Source: Nonomuraea rhizosphaerae | GTDB taxonomy: Bacteria; Actinomycetota; Actinomycetes; Streptosporangiales; Streptosporangiaceae | Direction of reading: 5' to 3' | NCBI RefSeq assembly: GCF_019396405.1 | Contig: NZ_JAHKRL010000466.1 | Coordinates: forward strand, 1-36,104 | DNA: 36,104 nucleotides | Shown: one piece after another, positions 8,357-16,261 of the stretch | Layout of the letters: each line of letters opens with the position of its first letter | How positions within the stretch are numbered: the first letter of the stretch is position 1 | Program-made: the position numbers and the translations under genes | The notes under the pieces: generated by a model | Told to the model about the DNA's origin: nothing | Database searches by the model: none | What the model saw: the letters and a program-made list of their open reading frames with translations, nothing else

Positions 8357-9214
8357 CGCAGCACATGCGCGGATATGAAGGCTCTGACGGTCGCTATTTG
8401 GCCACGCGTCCAGTAATCCCCTGCCAGCGGGCTGGTTTGCGATCCGACAGCCTTTATTTCCTCCGACTTACGGTCATGACGTGTCGCCGATAGAGCATGA
8501 CCGAAACCCGCTTTGGATCGGTCCCACGGACATCGGGGCAGGTGCGGGCGGGCGGCTCGGGGAGGCTGGGGGTGTCGGCTCAGGGAAGCCATGGGTTTCG
8601 TGCGCACGTCACGGCGCCCGGCCCCGCATCACCGGAGGAGCGTGCCCCTGGACAGACGCCGGCCCTGGTCGGGGGGTGGGGGTTGGGCGGCCTGCCGTAC
8701 AAAAAACTGCTTTTGGTGCGCAGGGGAGGCGCCGCAGGGGGCCGCACGCCGACGAACCGGCGCCAGCAGACCGGCGCCAGCAGACCGAAGCACTGTTGGG
8801 GCCGAAGCGCTGTTGGGCTGAGGCGCGCACTTTTGCGCTGTACGCTCGCGCACCCGCCAATCGCCACACACTCGCGCGCCTGCGGATCCACAGCAGCGCA
8901 CACACGTCGGAGCGCCGCACATCCGCAGGCCAACGCGTCACACGCAGCACGACGCCCACCCCACCGGACTGCCGAACGCCACCAGGATCGCTGACCGTCC
9001 TCCGGCAGAAATGCTGGATCGCCTGGAGGCCTGGAGCGGCCCTCTCGCGAACAACCGTCGTCCACCGAACGACCGTCGTAACCCAGAGGGCCCTCACCCA
9101 GCGCGGCACAACAACACAGCAGCACACCGGCCGTGACACGGCGGTTCCTCGCACCACCGGTCACTATCAAAGCAGCCTGGAGCGTGAACGATCAGACCAG
9201 AACCCGCACAGCGG
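8357..9214. other. Gene-free stretch of about 860 bp
   Basis: Open frames of 65-196 codons exist on both strands here, but they are arginine/proline/serine/cysteine rich, lack the third-position G/C pattern of the neighbours and have no SD or -10 layout, so none is called. Visible structure: an inverted repeat CGGTCATG (8471-8478) / CATGACCG (8496-8503); a 14-bp tandem pair ACCGGCGCCAGCAG (8756-8769, 8770-8783) followed directly by a 17/16-bp pair starting CCGAAGC (8785-8801, 8802-8817); and a near-repeat ACCGTCGT at about 9053 and 9071. The stretch separates hppA from the anti-sigma/bldG pair. Confidence 0.6.
8756..8817. repeat. Two adjacent short tandem duplications
   Basis: ACCGGCGCCAGCAG occurs twice (8756-8783) and runs directly into CCGAAGCACTGTTGGGG / CCGAAGCGCTGTTGGG (8785-8817). 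No reading frame explains them. Confidence 0.75.
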
Positions 9215-9646
9215 TCAGATCGGGGGATGGCCGTTGGTCGCGGCCGGCCAGCTCATCCGGATGCGCATCCCCTTGGGGCTGGGGAACACCTCCACGTCGT
9301 CGGCCAGCCCCGCGATCACCGCGATGCCGAACCCCGACATGAACGAGTCGGAGAGCATCCCCAGGTCAAGGGGCTGCTCCTGCTTGATCTCGTCACTGGG
9401 AGCCTGGTCGCTCACCGTGACCTCGAACCGTCCGGAATCGTCCTTCAGCTCGATGCGGATCGGCTCGCCCGGGCAGTGGGCGCGATGCGCCTCCACCGCC
9501 CGGGAACAGGCCTCACCGACGGCGAGCCTCACCTCGTCCAGCAGCGATTCCTCCACGCCGGTACGCCGGGCGATGGCCGTCGCGACCAGCCTGGCGGTCC
9601 GCACATGGGCGGGAAGAGCGCTGAATGTCAGCTCGACGGTAGCCAT
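9215..9646 (-). CDS. Anti-sigma regulatory factor (RsbW/SpoIIAB-like HATPase), bldG partner
   Basis: 143 aa GHKL-type ATPase-fold protein starting MATVELTFSALPAH. The C-terminal half has SGFGIAVIAGLADDVEV, the G-box region. Where RsbW/SpoIIAB have an asparagine in the N-box (EAxxNAxxH), this protein reads GEACSRAVEAH, with R49 at the Asn position. That Asn normally coordinates Mg-ATP, so kinase activity may be altered or lost. The gene follows bldG with two bases between stop and ATG, as for the anti-sigma gene next to bldG in Streptomyces (from memory). Expected role: binds a sigma factor or BldG in a partner switch. Longer upstream starts overlap bldG and are rejected. Confidence 0.88.
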   Translation of the reverse strand: MATVELTFSALPAHVRTARLVATAIARRTGVEESLLDEVRLAVGEACSRAVEAHRAHCPGEPIRIELKDDSGRFEVTVSDQAPSDEIKQEQPLDLGMLSDSFMSGFGIAVIAGLADDVEVFPSPKGMRIRMSWPAATNGHPPI

Positions 9647-9648
9647 GA

Positions 9649-9999
9649 CTACTTGTCTTTGCCGTGAGCTTCCTTGGCCTCGTCGACCGAAGCGTAGATC
9701 CCGAAGACCTTCGTGAGACCGGTGATCCGGAAGATCTTGAGAATGCGCTCCTGCGTGCACACCAGCTCCAGGGAGCCGTCGTGCGCACGAACCCGCTTGA
9801 GCCCCCCGACCAGGACCCCGAGGCCCGTCGAGTCGAGGAAGTCGACCTTCTCCATGTTGACGAGAAGGTGGAAGTTGCCCTTGTTCACCAGGTCGATGAG
9901 GAGCTCACGCAATCTCGGCGCCGTGTAGACATCGATCTCACCCTCGACCTCGACGATGGTGAGTCGGTCCTCGTTGTGGTGATCCAACTTCAGATCCAC
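9649..9999 (-). CDS. bldG: BldG-like anti-anti-sigma factor (STAS domain)
   Basis: 116 aa single STAS domain. [35 protein letters not shown] and [19 protein letters not shown] closely match, from memory, Streptomyces BldG. The phosphoacceptor is S57 in DFLDSTGLG. Unphosphorylated BldG binds an anti-sigma factor and frees the sigma factor; in Streptomyces it is needed for aerial growth and antibiotic production. The GTG at 9999 is chosen because it gives the family length and has a strong GGAGG SD 4-5 bases upstream. An ATG at 10098 would add an unrelated tail. Co-transcribed with the anti-sigma gene. Confidence 0.93.
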   Translation of the reverse strand: MDLKLDHHNEDRLTIVEVEGEIDVYTAPRLRELLIDLVNKGNFHLLVNMEKVDFLDSTGLGVLVGGLKRVRAHDGSLELVCTQERILKIFRITGLTKVFGIYASVDEAKEAHGKDK

Positions 10000-10046
10000 A
10001 GATCCTCCAGCGCCTCGCCTGCGAAAGTACCCTTGCGGGCCTGGCA

Positions 10047-10067
10047 GTCTGGAACAGTGCCCCAGAC
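10047..10067. promoter_or_regulatory. Inverted repeat upstream of bldG
   Basis: GTCTGG (10047-10052) and CCAGAC (10062-10067) pair perfectly around a 9-base spacer, 48 bases before the bldG GTG in the bldG/helicase divergent region. The size and place suit an operator. A TACTTT -10-like hexamer on the minus strand lies between it and the start, near 10026. Confidence 0.35.
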
Positions 10068-10167
10068 CATCTGACCCCGACGCGCGGCATTCAACCATGC
10101 GTCTTGCTTGTGTCTATACGAAATCACGATTCCCGGCGACTTTGCCCACGGATGCAGACTGGAAACA

Positions 10168-12894
10168 GTGACTTCCTCCGCTTCCTCCCCACACCGGCCA
10201 GGTCCACTCCTTCACCACCTGCTCGGCGTACCCGCACGTCATGAGCGCGTCACTCATGTGGAGCATGTTCCAGCACGTCAGGCGGGTCAAGTGGGATGGC
10301 CCAAATGGACTCCGGAACTCCTGGTTACGCGCTTGGCGAACCGCGGCATCCAGGGATTGTGGTCCCACCAGTACGAAGCCGCCGACTTGGCCCATCGTGG
10401 CCGAAACGTGATCATCTCCACTGGTACGGCGTCCGGGAAGTCGCTCGCGTACCTCACTCCGGCCGTCGCCACCTGCCTCGACGGCGGCACCGTGCTGTAC
10501 CTCACACCCACCAAGGCCCTGGCCGCCGACCAGCTCCGCAGCCTCCGCGAGCTGCGCATCACCCAGCTCCGCGCGGCCTGCTTCGACGGCGACACACCCT
10601 TCGAGGAGCGTACGTGGGTCCGCCAGCACGCCAACTACGTCCTGACGAACCCCGACATGCTGCATCGCAGCATCCTGCCCCGGCACGCCCAGTGGTCCTC
10701 GTTCTTCCGCCGGCTGCGCCTGGTCGTCGTGGACGAGTGCCACGGCTACCGCGGCGTCTTCGGCTCGCACGTGGCCCAGATCCTGCGCCGCCTGCGCCGC
10801 GTCTGCGCCCGTTACGGCTCCCAGCCCGTCTTCATGCTGGCCTCCGCCACCGCCAGCGAGCCCGGCGCGTTCGCCATGCGGCTGACGGGGCTTGAGATGG
10901 CCGAGGTGACGTCAGATGCGTCGCCGAAGGGTGCGACCACGGTCGCGCTGTGGGAGCCGCCCCTGACGGACCTGCGGGGCGAGCGGGGGGCACCGGTACG
11001 CCGCACGGCCACGGCGGAGGCGGCTGACCTGCTGGCCGACCTCGTTCTCGCCGACATCCGCACCCTCGCCTTCGTCCGCTCCCGGCGCGGCGCGGAAACG
11101 GTCGCCCTGTCGGCCCGCGCGAAACTGGCGGACGTGGCGTTCTCGCTGGAAGGCGAACGCATCGGCGCAGCCATCGCCCAAGCCACCTACAACCAGAGCA
11201 CTCACGACCAAGCCCGTCACGACCAGACCACTCAAGACCACGCGGCGGTCGGCGGCCAGGTCGCTCACGATCGAGCGGCCTACGACCAGATCCCGCCCTC
11301 TCACCCGACCGAGACACTCACCTCCTCACCTGCCCAGACGCCCGGAGCGTCTGCGCCCCCATCCGCTCAGCCGACCGAGGCGCCCGCTCCCTCACCGAGC
11401 CCCGCCCCCGACGCCTCCCACCCTCCTCTGCCGCAAACCCTCTCAACCGGCCCCAGCACGCCTGGCTCCCCCAATCCCCTCGGCTCCCCTCGCTTGCCCA
11501 AGACCACCGGCGGGCCCGGTGGGCCAAGCGGGTCCGGCGGCCTCGACCGGTCCGACCGGTCCGACTGGGCCGATCTCCCCGACCGCATCGCCGCGTACCG
11601 GGCCGGTTACCTCGCCGAGGACCGCCGACTCCTCGAAAAGGCCCTCCGCTCGGGCTCCATCATGGGCCTGGCCACCACGAACGCCCTCGAACTGGGCGTG
11701 GACGTCTCCGGCCTCGACGCCGTCCTGATCGCCGGCTGGCCCGGCACCCGCGCCTCCCTCTGGCAGCAGGCAGGCCGAGCCGGACGCGACGGCCAGGACG
11801 CGCTCGCCGTCCTCATCGCCAGGGACGACCCCCTCGACACGTACCTCGTCCACCACCCGCAGGCCCTTTTCGGCCAGCCCGTCGAGGCGATCGTGCTCGA
11901 CCCCGACAACCCGTACGTCCTCGGCCCCCACCTCTGCGCGGCCGCCGCCGAGATCCCGCTGACAGACGCCGATCTGCCCGTCTTCGGCCCCACCACCCCG
12001 AACGTCCTGGACGACCTCGTCACCCAGGGCCTGCTCAGAAAGCGTCCCGCTGGCTGGTTCTGGACCCGACGCGAACGCGCCACTGACCTGGCCGATATCC
12101 GAGGCGGCGGAGGCTCCCCCATCCAGGTCGTGGAGTCCTCCACCGGCCGCCTGCTCGGCAGCGTGGACGAGCCGTCCGCCCACACCACCGTCCACACCGG
12201 CGCCGTGTACCTGCACCAGGGCGACACGTACCTGGTGGAGCTCCTCGACCTGGAAGCCGGGGTCGCCCTGGTGAGCGGCGCGGAGCCCGACTACACGACG
12301 TTCGCGCGTGACGTGACGGAGATCTCGGTGCTCGCCTCCCTGCGTTCGCGCGACTTCGGCCCCGGCAGCCTCCACTTCGGCGAGGTCGAGGTGACCAGGC
12401 AGGTGGTCTCGTACCTCAAGCGCCGCCTCTCCGGCGAGAACCTCGGCGACGAGCCCCTCGACCTCCCCCCGCGCACCCTGCGCACCCGGGCCGTCTGGTG
12501 GACACTCCCCGCCTCCGAAGTGGCCGCTCTGGCGGAGGAGGGCTTCGACCTGGGCGGCGCCGCCCATGCCGCCGAGCACGCCTCCATCGGCCTCCTCCCC
12601 CTGTTCGCCACCTGCGACCGCTGGGACATCGGCGGCGTCTCCACCGAACTCCACGCGGACACGGGCCTGCTGACGGTGTTCGTGTACGACGGCCACGAGG
12701 GCGGGGCCGGTTTCGCCGAACGCGGCCACGCCCGCGCGACCGAATGGCTCACGGCCACCCGCGAAGCCATCGCCTCCTGCGAGTGCGAACGCGGCTGCCC
12801 GTCCTGCATCCAGTCCCCCAAGTGCGGCAACGGCAACGACCCCCTGGACAAGCGCGGCGCCATCCGCCTCCTGGACACCCTGCTACGCCCCTGA
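10168..12894 (+). CDS. DEAD/DEAH-type helicase of the MrfA/YprA family with C-terminal zinc-binding domain
   Basis: 908 aa superfamily-2 helicase. Q-region SHQYEAADLAHRGRNV, Walker A STGTASGKS with K91, Walker B VVVDECHGYRG with D189-E-C-H, motif III ASATASEP, then RecA domain 2 with ATNALELGVDVSGLD and WQQAGRAGRDGQ (arginine finger). The C-terminal DUF1998-type region carries cysteines 871, 873, 877, 880 and 886, the probable zinc site of MrfA-like DNA-repair helicases. A low-complexity insertion of about 130 residues (342-470) sits inside RecA domain 2, including a 15-bp repeat reading HDQARHDQTTQDH. Relatives are, from memory, 770-820 aa. The GTG at 10168 is preferred over one at 10108, but the start is uncertain because no clear SD exists. 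Confidence 0.9.
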   Translation: MTSSASSPHRPGPLLHHLLGVPARHERVTHVEHVPARQAGQVGWPKWTPELLVTRLANRGIQGLWSHQYEAADLAHRGRNVIISTGTASGKSLAYLTPAVATCLDGGTVLYLTPTKALAADQLRSLRELRITQLRAACFDGDTPFEERTWVRQHANYVLTNPDMLHRSILPRHAQWSSFFRRLRLVVVDECHGYRGVFGSHVAQILRRLRRVCARYGSQPVFMLASATASEPGAFAMRLTGLEMAEVTSDASPKGATTVALWEPPLTDLRGERGAPVRRTATAEAADLLADLVLADIRTLAFVRSRRGAETVALSARAKLADVAFSLEGERIGAAIAQATYNQSTHDQARHDQTTQDHAAVGGQVAHDRAAYDQIPPSHPTETLTSSPAQTPGASAPPSAQPTEAPAPSPSPAPDASHPPLPQTLSTGPSTPGSPNPLGSPRLPKTTGGPGGPSGSGGLDRSDRSDWADLPDRIAAYRAGYLAEDRRLLEKALRSGSIMGLATTNALELGVDVSGLDAVLIAGWPGTRASLWQQAGRAGRDGQDALAVLIARDDPLDTYLVHHPQALFGQPVEAIVLDPDNPYVLGPHLCAAAAEIPLTDADLPVFGPTTPNVLDDLVTQGLLRKRPAGWFWTRRERATDLADIRGGGGSPIQVVESSTGRLLGSVDEPSAHTTVHTGAVYLHQGDTYLVELLDLEAGVALVSGAEPDYTTFARDVTEISVLASLRSRDFGPGSLHFGEVEVTRQVVSYLKRRLSGENLGDEPLDLPPRTLRTRAVWWTLPASEVAALAEEGFDLGGAAHAAEHASIGLLPLFATCDRWDIGGVSTELHADTGLLTVFVYDGHEGGAGFAERGHARATEWLTATREAIASCECERGCPSCIQSPKCGNGNDPLDKRGAIRLLDTLLRP

Positions 12895-12931
12895 ACGACA
12901 AACAAGGCAAGCCCCACCAGTGAAGTGCGGC

Positions 12932-12952
12932 CCGGCAGCAGGAAACTGCCGG
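12932..12952 (+). terminator. Hairpin after the helicase gene
   Basis: CCGGCAG (12932-12938) and CTGCCGG (12946-12952) pair perfectly around a 7-base loop, 38 bases past the helicase stop. There is no U-tract. Confidence 0.6.
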
Positions 12953-13394
12953 CCTGATGAACACAGTCGACAGAACCGGGGACGTTGACGCCCCTGCGAC
13001 TGCCGGCGCTACCAGATGCAGTGTCATCAACAGAGCCGACGCTCCCGGCAGCCATCGCTGACAAGTGCACACCCCTGGGCATTGCCGGCGCCACCGGCCG
13101 CTGCCGGCGCCACTGGCCGCTGCTCGCACCGTCGAACATCGTGGACACCGCCGAACGGTGCAGCCCCCGCCGAACGGCGTTGATGAGCACAGAGCCAGGC
13201 ATGCTCGGTTCATTGTCCGGCCGCTACTCTGCCCGAGCCCGCAACCGCAACGAACAGCACATACTCCCGCAAAGAGCCCCGACAGCGATCCTGACATCAC
13301 GAACGACCACGCGAGCAATACCCACCACACGCAAGACGACCAGAAACGCAGCCGACGCACCCAACGCAGCCGTTCAGCTGTCTGCCTCCGGCAT
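12953..13394. other. Convergent intergenic spacer without genes
   Basis: About 440 bp between the 3' ends of the helicase and the 808-aa membrane protein gene. It holds a 19-bp tandem pair TGCCGGCGCCACYGGCCGC at 13083-13101 and 13102-13120. The core TGCCGGC also occurs at 12948 and near 13000. The frames here are arginine/serine/cysteine rich without family resemblance, so no gene is called. Confidence 0.6.
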
Positions 13395-15821
13395 TCAGCT
13401 GTCGCCCCCGCGGTGGCGGTGACCGGCTAAGGCGTTCTCGTCCTCGTCAGCCGCCCAGAAGTCCACAGCTCCCGGCTGCGGACGCTCCCAGAAGCCACTG
13501 TCCTCCATGGATCGGGGCGACGGCGGCAAGTAGTCGTCCCACCGGTCCTCGATGCGCACGGCAGGCGGTACGACGGTCGCAGCCGACTCGGGCACCTCGG
13601 TGACAGCCGAGCTGGGCAGAGAGATCCACATGGGCTCCCTGCCTTCCGGGTCATCCTGATCAGGACGCTCTCGCTCGACGGCATCGGCGGACGCCGACTC
13701 GCGCTGGTCGATGGCCATCCATTCGTCCGGGTCAAAGCGCAGGTCGGCATCGCTCAGGTGGAGCGGGAGAGCGGCGCGCGGCCGCTCGGCCGCCGTCGCC
13801 TTGGCGCGATCGGGCTTGTTCGGCTCGGACGACTCGGACGCCAACCGTCCATTACGACCGTTCTGGCCAACCCGGTCAGTCTCACCCGCCCGACCGTCAG
13901 CCCCCGCTCGACCGATGGCCGCCGTCGAGCCGCTGGCCGCCATTGGACCGCTGACTGTCGTCGAGCCGTTGGCCGCTGTCGGGCCGCTGGCTGTTGTCGA
14001 ATCAGGTCGGTCGGAGATCGGCTCCATCCGGGTCCGTTGACGACCTTGTTCAGGCGTTCGTACGTCGCCACGTACCGACGTCCCTTCGTCGGATGACCCG
14101 TCGGAGGCGCGGGCCAACTCGGGCATCGGCCTGGACCCATCAGTACGCTCTGACGACGCGGGAGGCAGTTCCGGCATCGGCATGCGCTGGGCCTGTGCCC
14201 GCAGGCGTTCGTCCTGCGCTCGTGGCCGCTCGCCCTGGGGCTGCGATCGATCGTCCTGGGACCGCGATCGGTCATCCTGCCCCTGCGCTGGTCCATACGG
14301 TGGCCGCGATCGGTCGTCCTGGCCTTGCGACCGTCCATACGGCGCCCGCGACGATCTTTCCGGTGTCCGCGATCGCCCCTCCGGCGTATCGGACGGACTC
14401 TTCGGCGTACGGGACTCATCGGCCGTACCAGAGCGATCGGACATGCGGAACTGAGCCGCAGCGTCTGTCCCCGCACCTGTGCCCGTCCCCGTACCCGTGC
14501 CCGTCCCTGCGCCTGTGCCTGTGCCTGTGCCCGTGCGGCGAGTTTCGTCAGGAGGTCGAACCTTGGTGACGGCCAGGACCACAGCGGGGCGCCGGCGCGG
14601 TGAGGTGGTGCCCGCCGAGCTGCTCGTGCTCTGCGGGCTCGTGCCTCCCGTGCTGGGCGAGGCGACGCTCACGACGGGCGTCGCCCTCGCGGCCGGGCTC
14701 TCCGTCGCTGACGCGGCGGCGAGGGAGCGGCGGCGAGCCCATGCCCCTGCATGTGCGGCCAGGAGCAGCAGGAGCAGGCCACCGGCGACGTACAGGCCGT
14801 ACTGTCCGATGGTCCCGAACGAGGACTCCGACGACTGGGCCTTCACCGCGGTGTCTACCCCCGTGGACGCGTCGCCATTGGTCCCGTCCGGGGTCAGGCC
14901 GTCCGTCCTACCCGTGTCGCCGGTCGAGGCGGTCGGGATGGGCAGGTTGCCCTTGGGGTCGGTGTCGGGCATGGCCGGGAGGTTGTTCGTGCTCTTGGCC
15001 TTGCGAGTGGGAGCGGCCGTGGGCTGGGTCTGCCTGTTCGACAGCGTCGGCAGGGTCTCGACGCCCTTTCTGGTGCCCGCCTTCGGGTCCCTCTGCTTCG
15101 TGGCGGTCTTCTTCGGCTTGGCCGTTGGCGGTGCGGGGATGTTCACGTACGTGGCGCCGGAGTTGCCCGACCCGATCGACCCTCCGTCGCCGTCGCCCCG
15201 GAACGCCTTCACGGTGAACCCCACCCGCTGCCCTGCCGCCTTCGACGGCACCGCGAGCGTCGCCTTGCACGACGACCCGGAGCAGGCGCTGTCGGCGGGC
15301 AGTCTGCCCACGATGCCCGACAGTGTCGTGGCGACCTCGTACGACTGGAGGTCAGGCTCCGAGCCCTTGCTCCAGGTCACCACGATTTTCTCGTTCTTGC
15401 CGCTGCCCTGCAAAGCGGCGGAGACCCCACTCGGCGTCGCGGCCGGCCGTCGCAACTTGAACGTACTCGTCGCATAGGTGGAGTTGGTGATCTCTCCCTT
15501 GAGGATCACGTTGAAGGTGCCGTTGGGGGCGTCTCCCGGGTTGAACGTGCCGGAGATCGTCTGGTTCGCGCCGCCGCTGGCCACCTTCTGCCTGCTGGTT
15601 GACGGCCCCTCTACGTACACGCCCATGCTGAGCTGCATCACACCGGTATGCGCCGAGATCGACACCGAGCCGCTCGTGACCACCTGGCCGTCAGAAGGCG
15701 AGGTGATCTCCCCGGAGTCCGCGGCCTGCCGCGCCTCCACGGCGGCCTGAGCGGAGCCACCGAGCACGATGGACCCCGCCATGACCACCGTCACGATCAT
15801 CGCTCTGCCAACCACCGTCAC
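13395..15821 (-). CDS. Secreted-domain single-pass membrane protein: Ig-like and fibronectin III ectodomain, long disordered cytoplasmic tail
   Basis: 808 aa, family not recognised. A signal peptide (about 1-26, ending GSAQA) precedes an Ig-like domain (about 39-125, beginning ITSPSDGQVVTSGSVSISA) and an FnIII domain (about 130-230, with VVTWSKGSEPDLQSYEV). Next come a Pro/Thr/Lys linker, one membrane helix at about 341-361 (LYVAGGLLLLLLAAHAGAWA) followed by arginines, and about 440 residues of low-complexity cytoplasmic tail. The tail has a GT/GA dipeptide tract (429-452) and DDRSR/QGE-type repeats. The final ~80 residues look more conserved and aromatic (MWISLPSSAVTEV, DDYLPPSPRSMEDSGFWERP, VDFWAADEDE). 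The GTG at 15821 has a GGAGG SD; the ATG at 15836 overlaps that SD and is the alternative. Third-position G/C is good throughout. Confidence 0.8.
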   Translation of the reverse strand: MTVVGRAMIVTVVMAGSIVLGGSAQAAVEARQAADSGEITSPSDGQVVTSGSVSISAHTGVMQLSMGVYVEGPSTSRQKVASGGANQTISGTFNPGDAPNGTFNVILKGEITNSTYATSTFKLRRPAATPSGVSAALQGSGKNEKIVVTWSKGSEPDLQSYEVATTLSGIVGRLPADSACSGSSCKATLAVPSKAAGQRVGFTVKAFRGDGDGGSIGSGNSGATYVNIPAPPTAKPKKTATKQRDPKAGTRKGVETLPTLSNRQTQPTAAPTRKAKSTNNLPAMPDTDPKGNLPIPTASTGDTGRTDGLTPDGTNGDASTGVDTAVKAQSSESSFGTIGQYGLYVAGGLLLLLLAAHAGAWARRRSLAAASATESPAARATPVVSVASPSTGGTSPQSTSSSAGTTSPRRRPAVVLAVTKVRPPDETRRTGTGTGTGAGTGTGTGTGTGAGTDAAAQFRMSDRSGTADESRTPKSPSDTPEGRSRTPERSSRAPYGRSQGQDDRSRPPYGPAQGQDDRSRSQDDRSQPQGERPRAQDERLRAQAQRMPMPELPPASSERTDGSRPMPELARASDGSSDEGTSVRGDVRTPEQGRQRTRMEPISDRPDSTTASGPTAANGSTTVSGPMAASGSTAAIGRAGADGRAGETDRVGQNGRNGRLASESSEPNKPDRAKATAAERPRAALPLHLSDADLRFDPDEWMAIDQRESASADAVERERPDQDDPEGREPMWISLPSSAVTEVPESAATVVPPAVRIEDRWDDYLPPSPRSMEDSGFWERPQPGAVDFWAADEDENALAGHRHRGGDS
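14462..14536. repeat. Hexanucleotide microsatellite in the membrane-protein gene
   Basis: About twelve units of GCCYGT/GCCCGT variants on the plus strand, encoding the Gly-Thr/Gly-Ala tract on the minus strand. The period is a multiple of three, so unit changes would keep the frame. Confidence 0.8.
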
Positions 15822-15836
15822 GACGCTTCCCTCCAT

Positions 15837-16261
15837 AGAGAGCCTCGCGCCGCCTGACCACCCTGGGGCGGCACACGCGACGACCGGAAGTGCAGTTCCG
15901 CTCGGCCGATACAGATCACCGGCCGCCCCTGAATCCGCACCCTAGCGACTGCGGTCCGGCCTCTCCCAGACTTCGGTCACAGATGGCATGAACGCAGGGT
16001 AAGCGGAACCTTACGTGAGATATCCAACTCTTGGACACTGCGTCTAAGAAGTCGTGATTCGATTGCGACATAGCCCCGCCAGCCCCAGAAGCACCATTGT
16101 TCTTGAGCGCGAAAATTCGCCGCATTTTCATCATTGCCGCGTCTAATGAACAGCCGTTGCTGAAGCGTCGATTTATGCACCTGACCGGCGGTTAAGGACA
16201 TGGTTGGTGTGTCTGGGCTGTCTGAACCGCCCGAACCGCTTGATTCACTCATCGGCTTGGC
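15837..16261. other. Spacer between the Rv3654c-like gene and the membrane-protein gene
   Basis: About 425 bp, and the part from roughly 16000 to 16200 is clearly more A/T-rich than the rest of the window. It should hold the promoter of the 808-aa protein gene, but I cannot pick a convincing -35/-10 pair. Short frames on both strands lack coding character. Confidence 0.5.

Noticed and set aside
8497-9170. Frames of 165-196 codons on both strands in the hppA-bldG gap
   Set aside because: Arg/Pro/Ser/Cys-rich, no third-position bias, no start signals, overlapping each other on both strands.
12749-13360. 203-codon minus-strand frame downstream of the helicase
   Set aside because: Overlaps the helicase C-terminus with its zinc cysteines; cysteine/tryptophan-rich translation without motifs.
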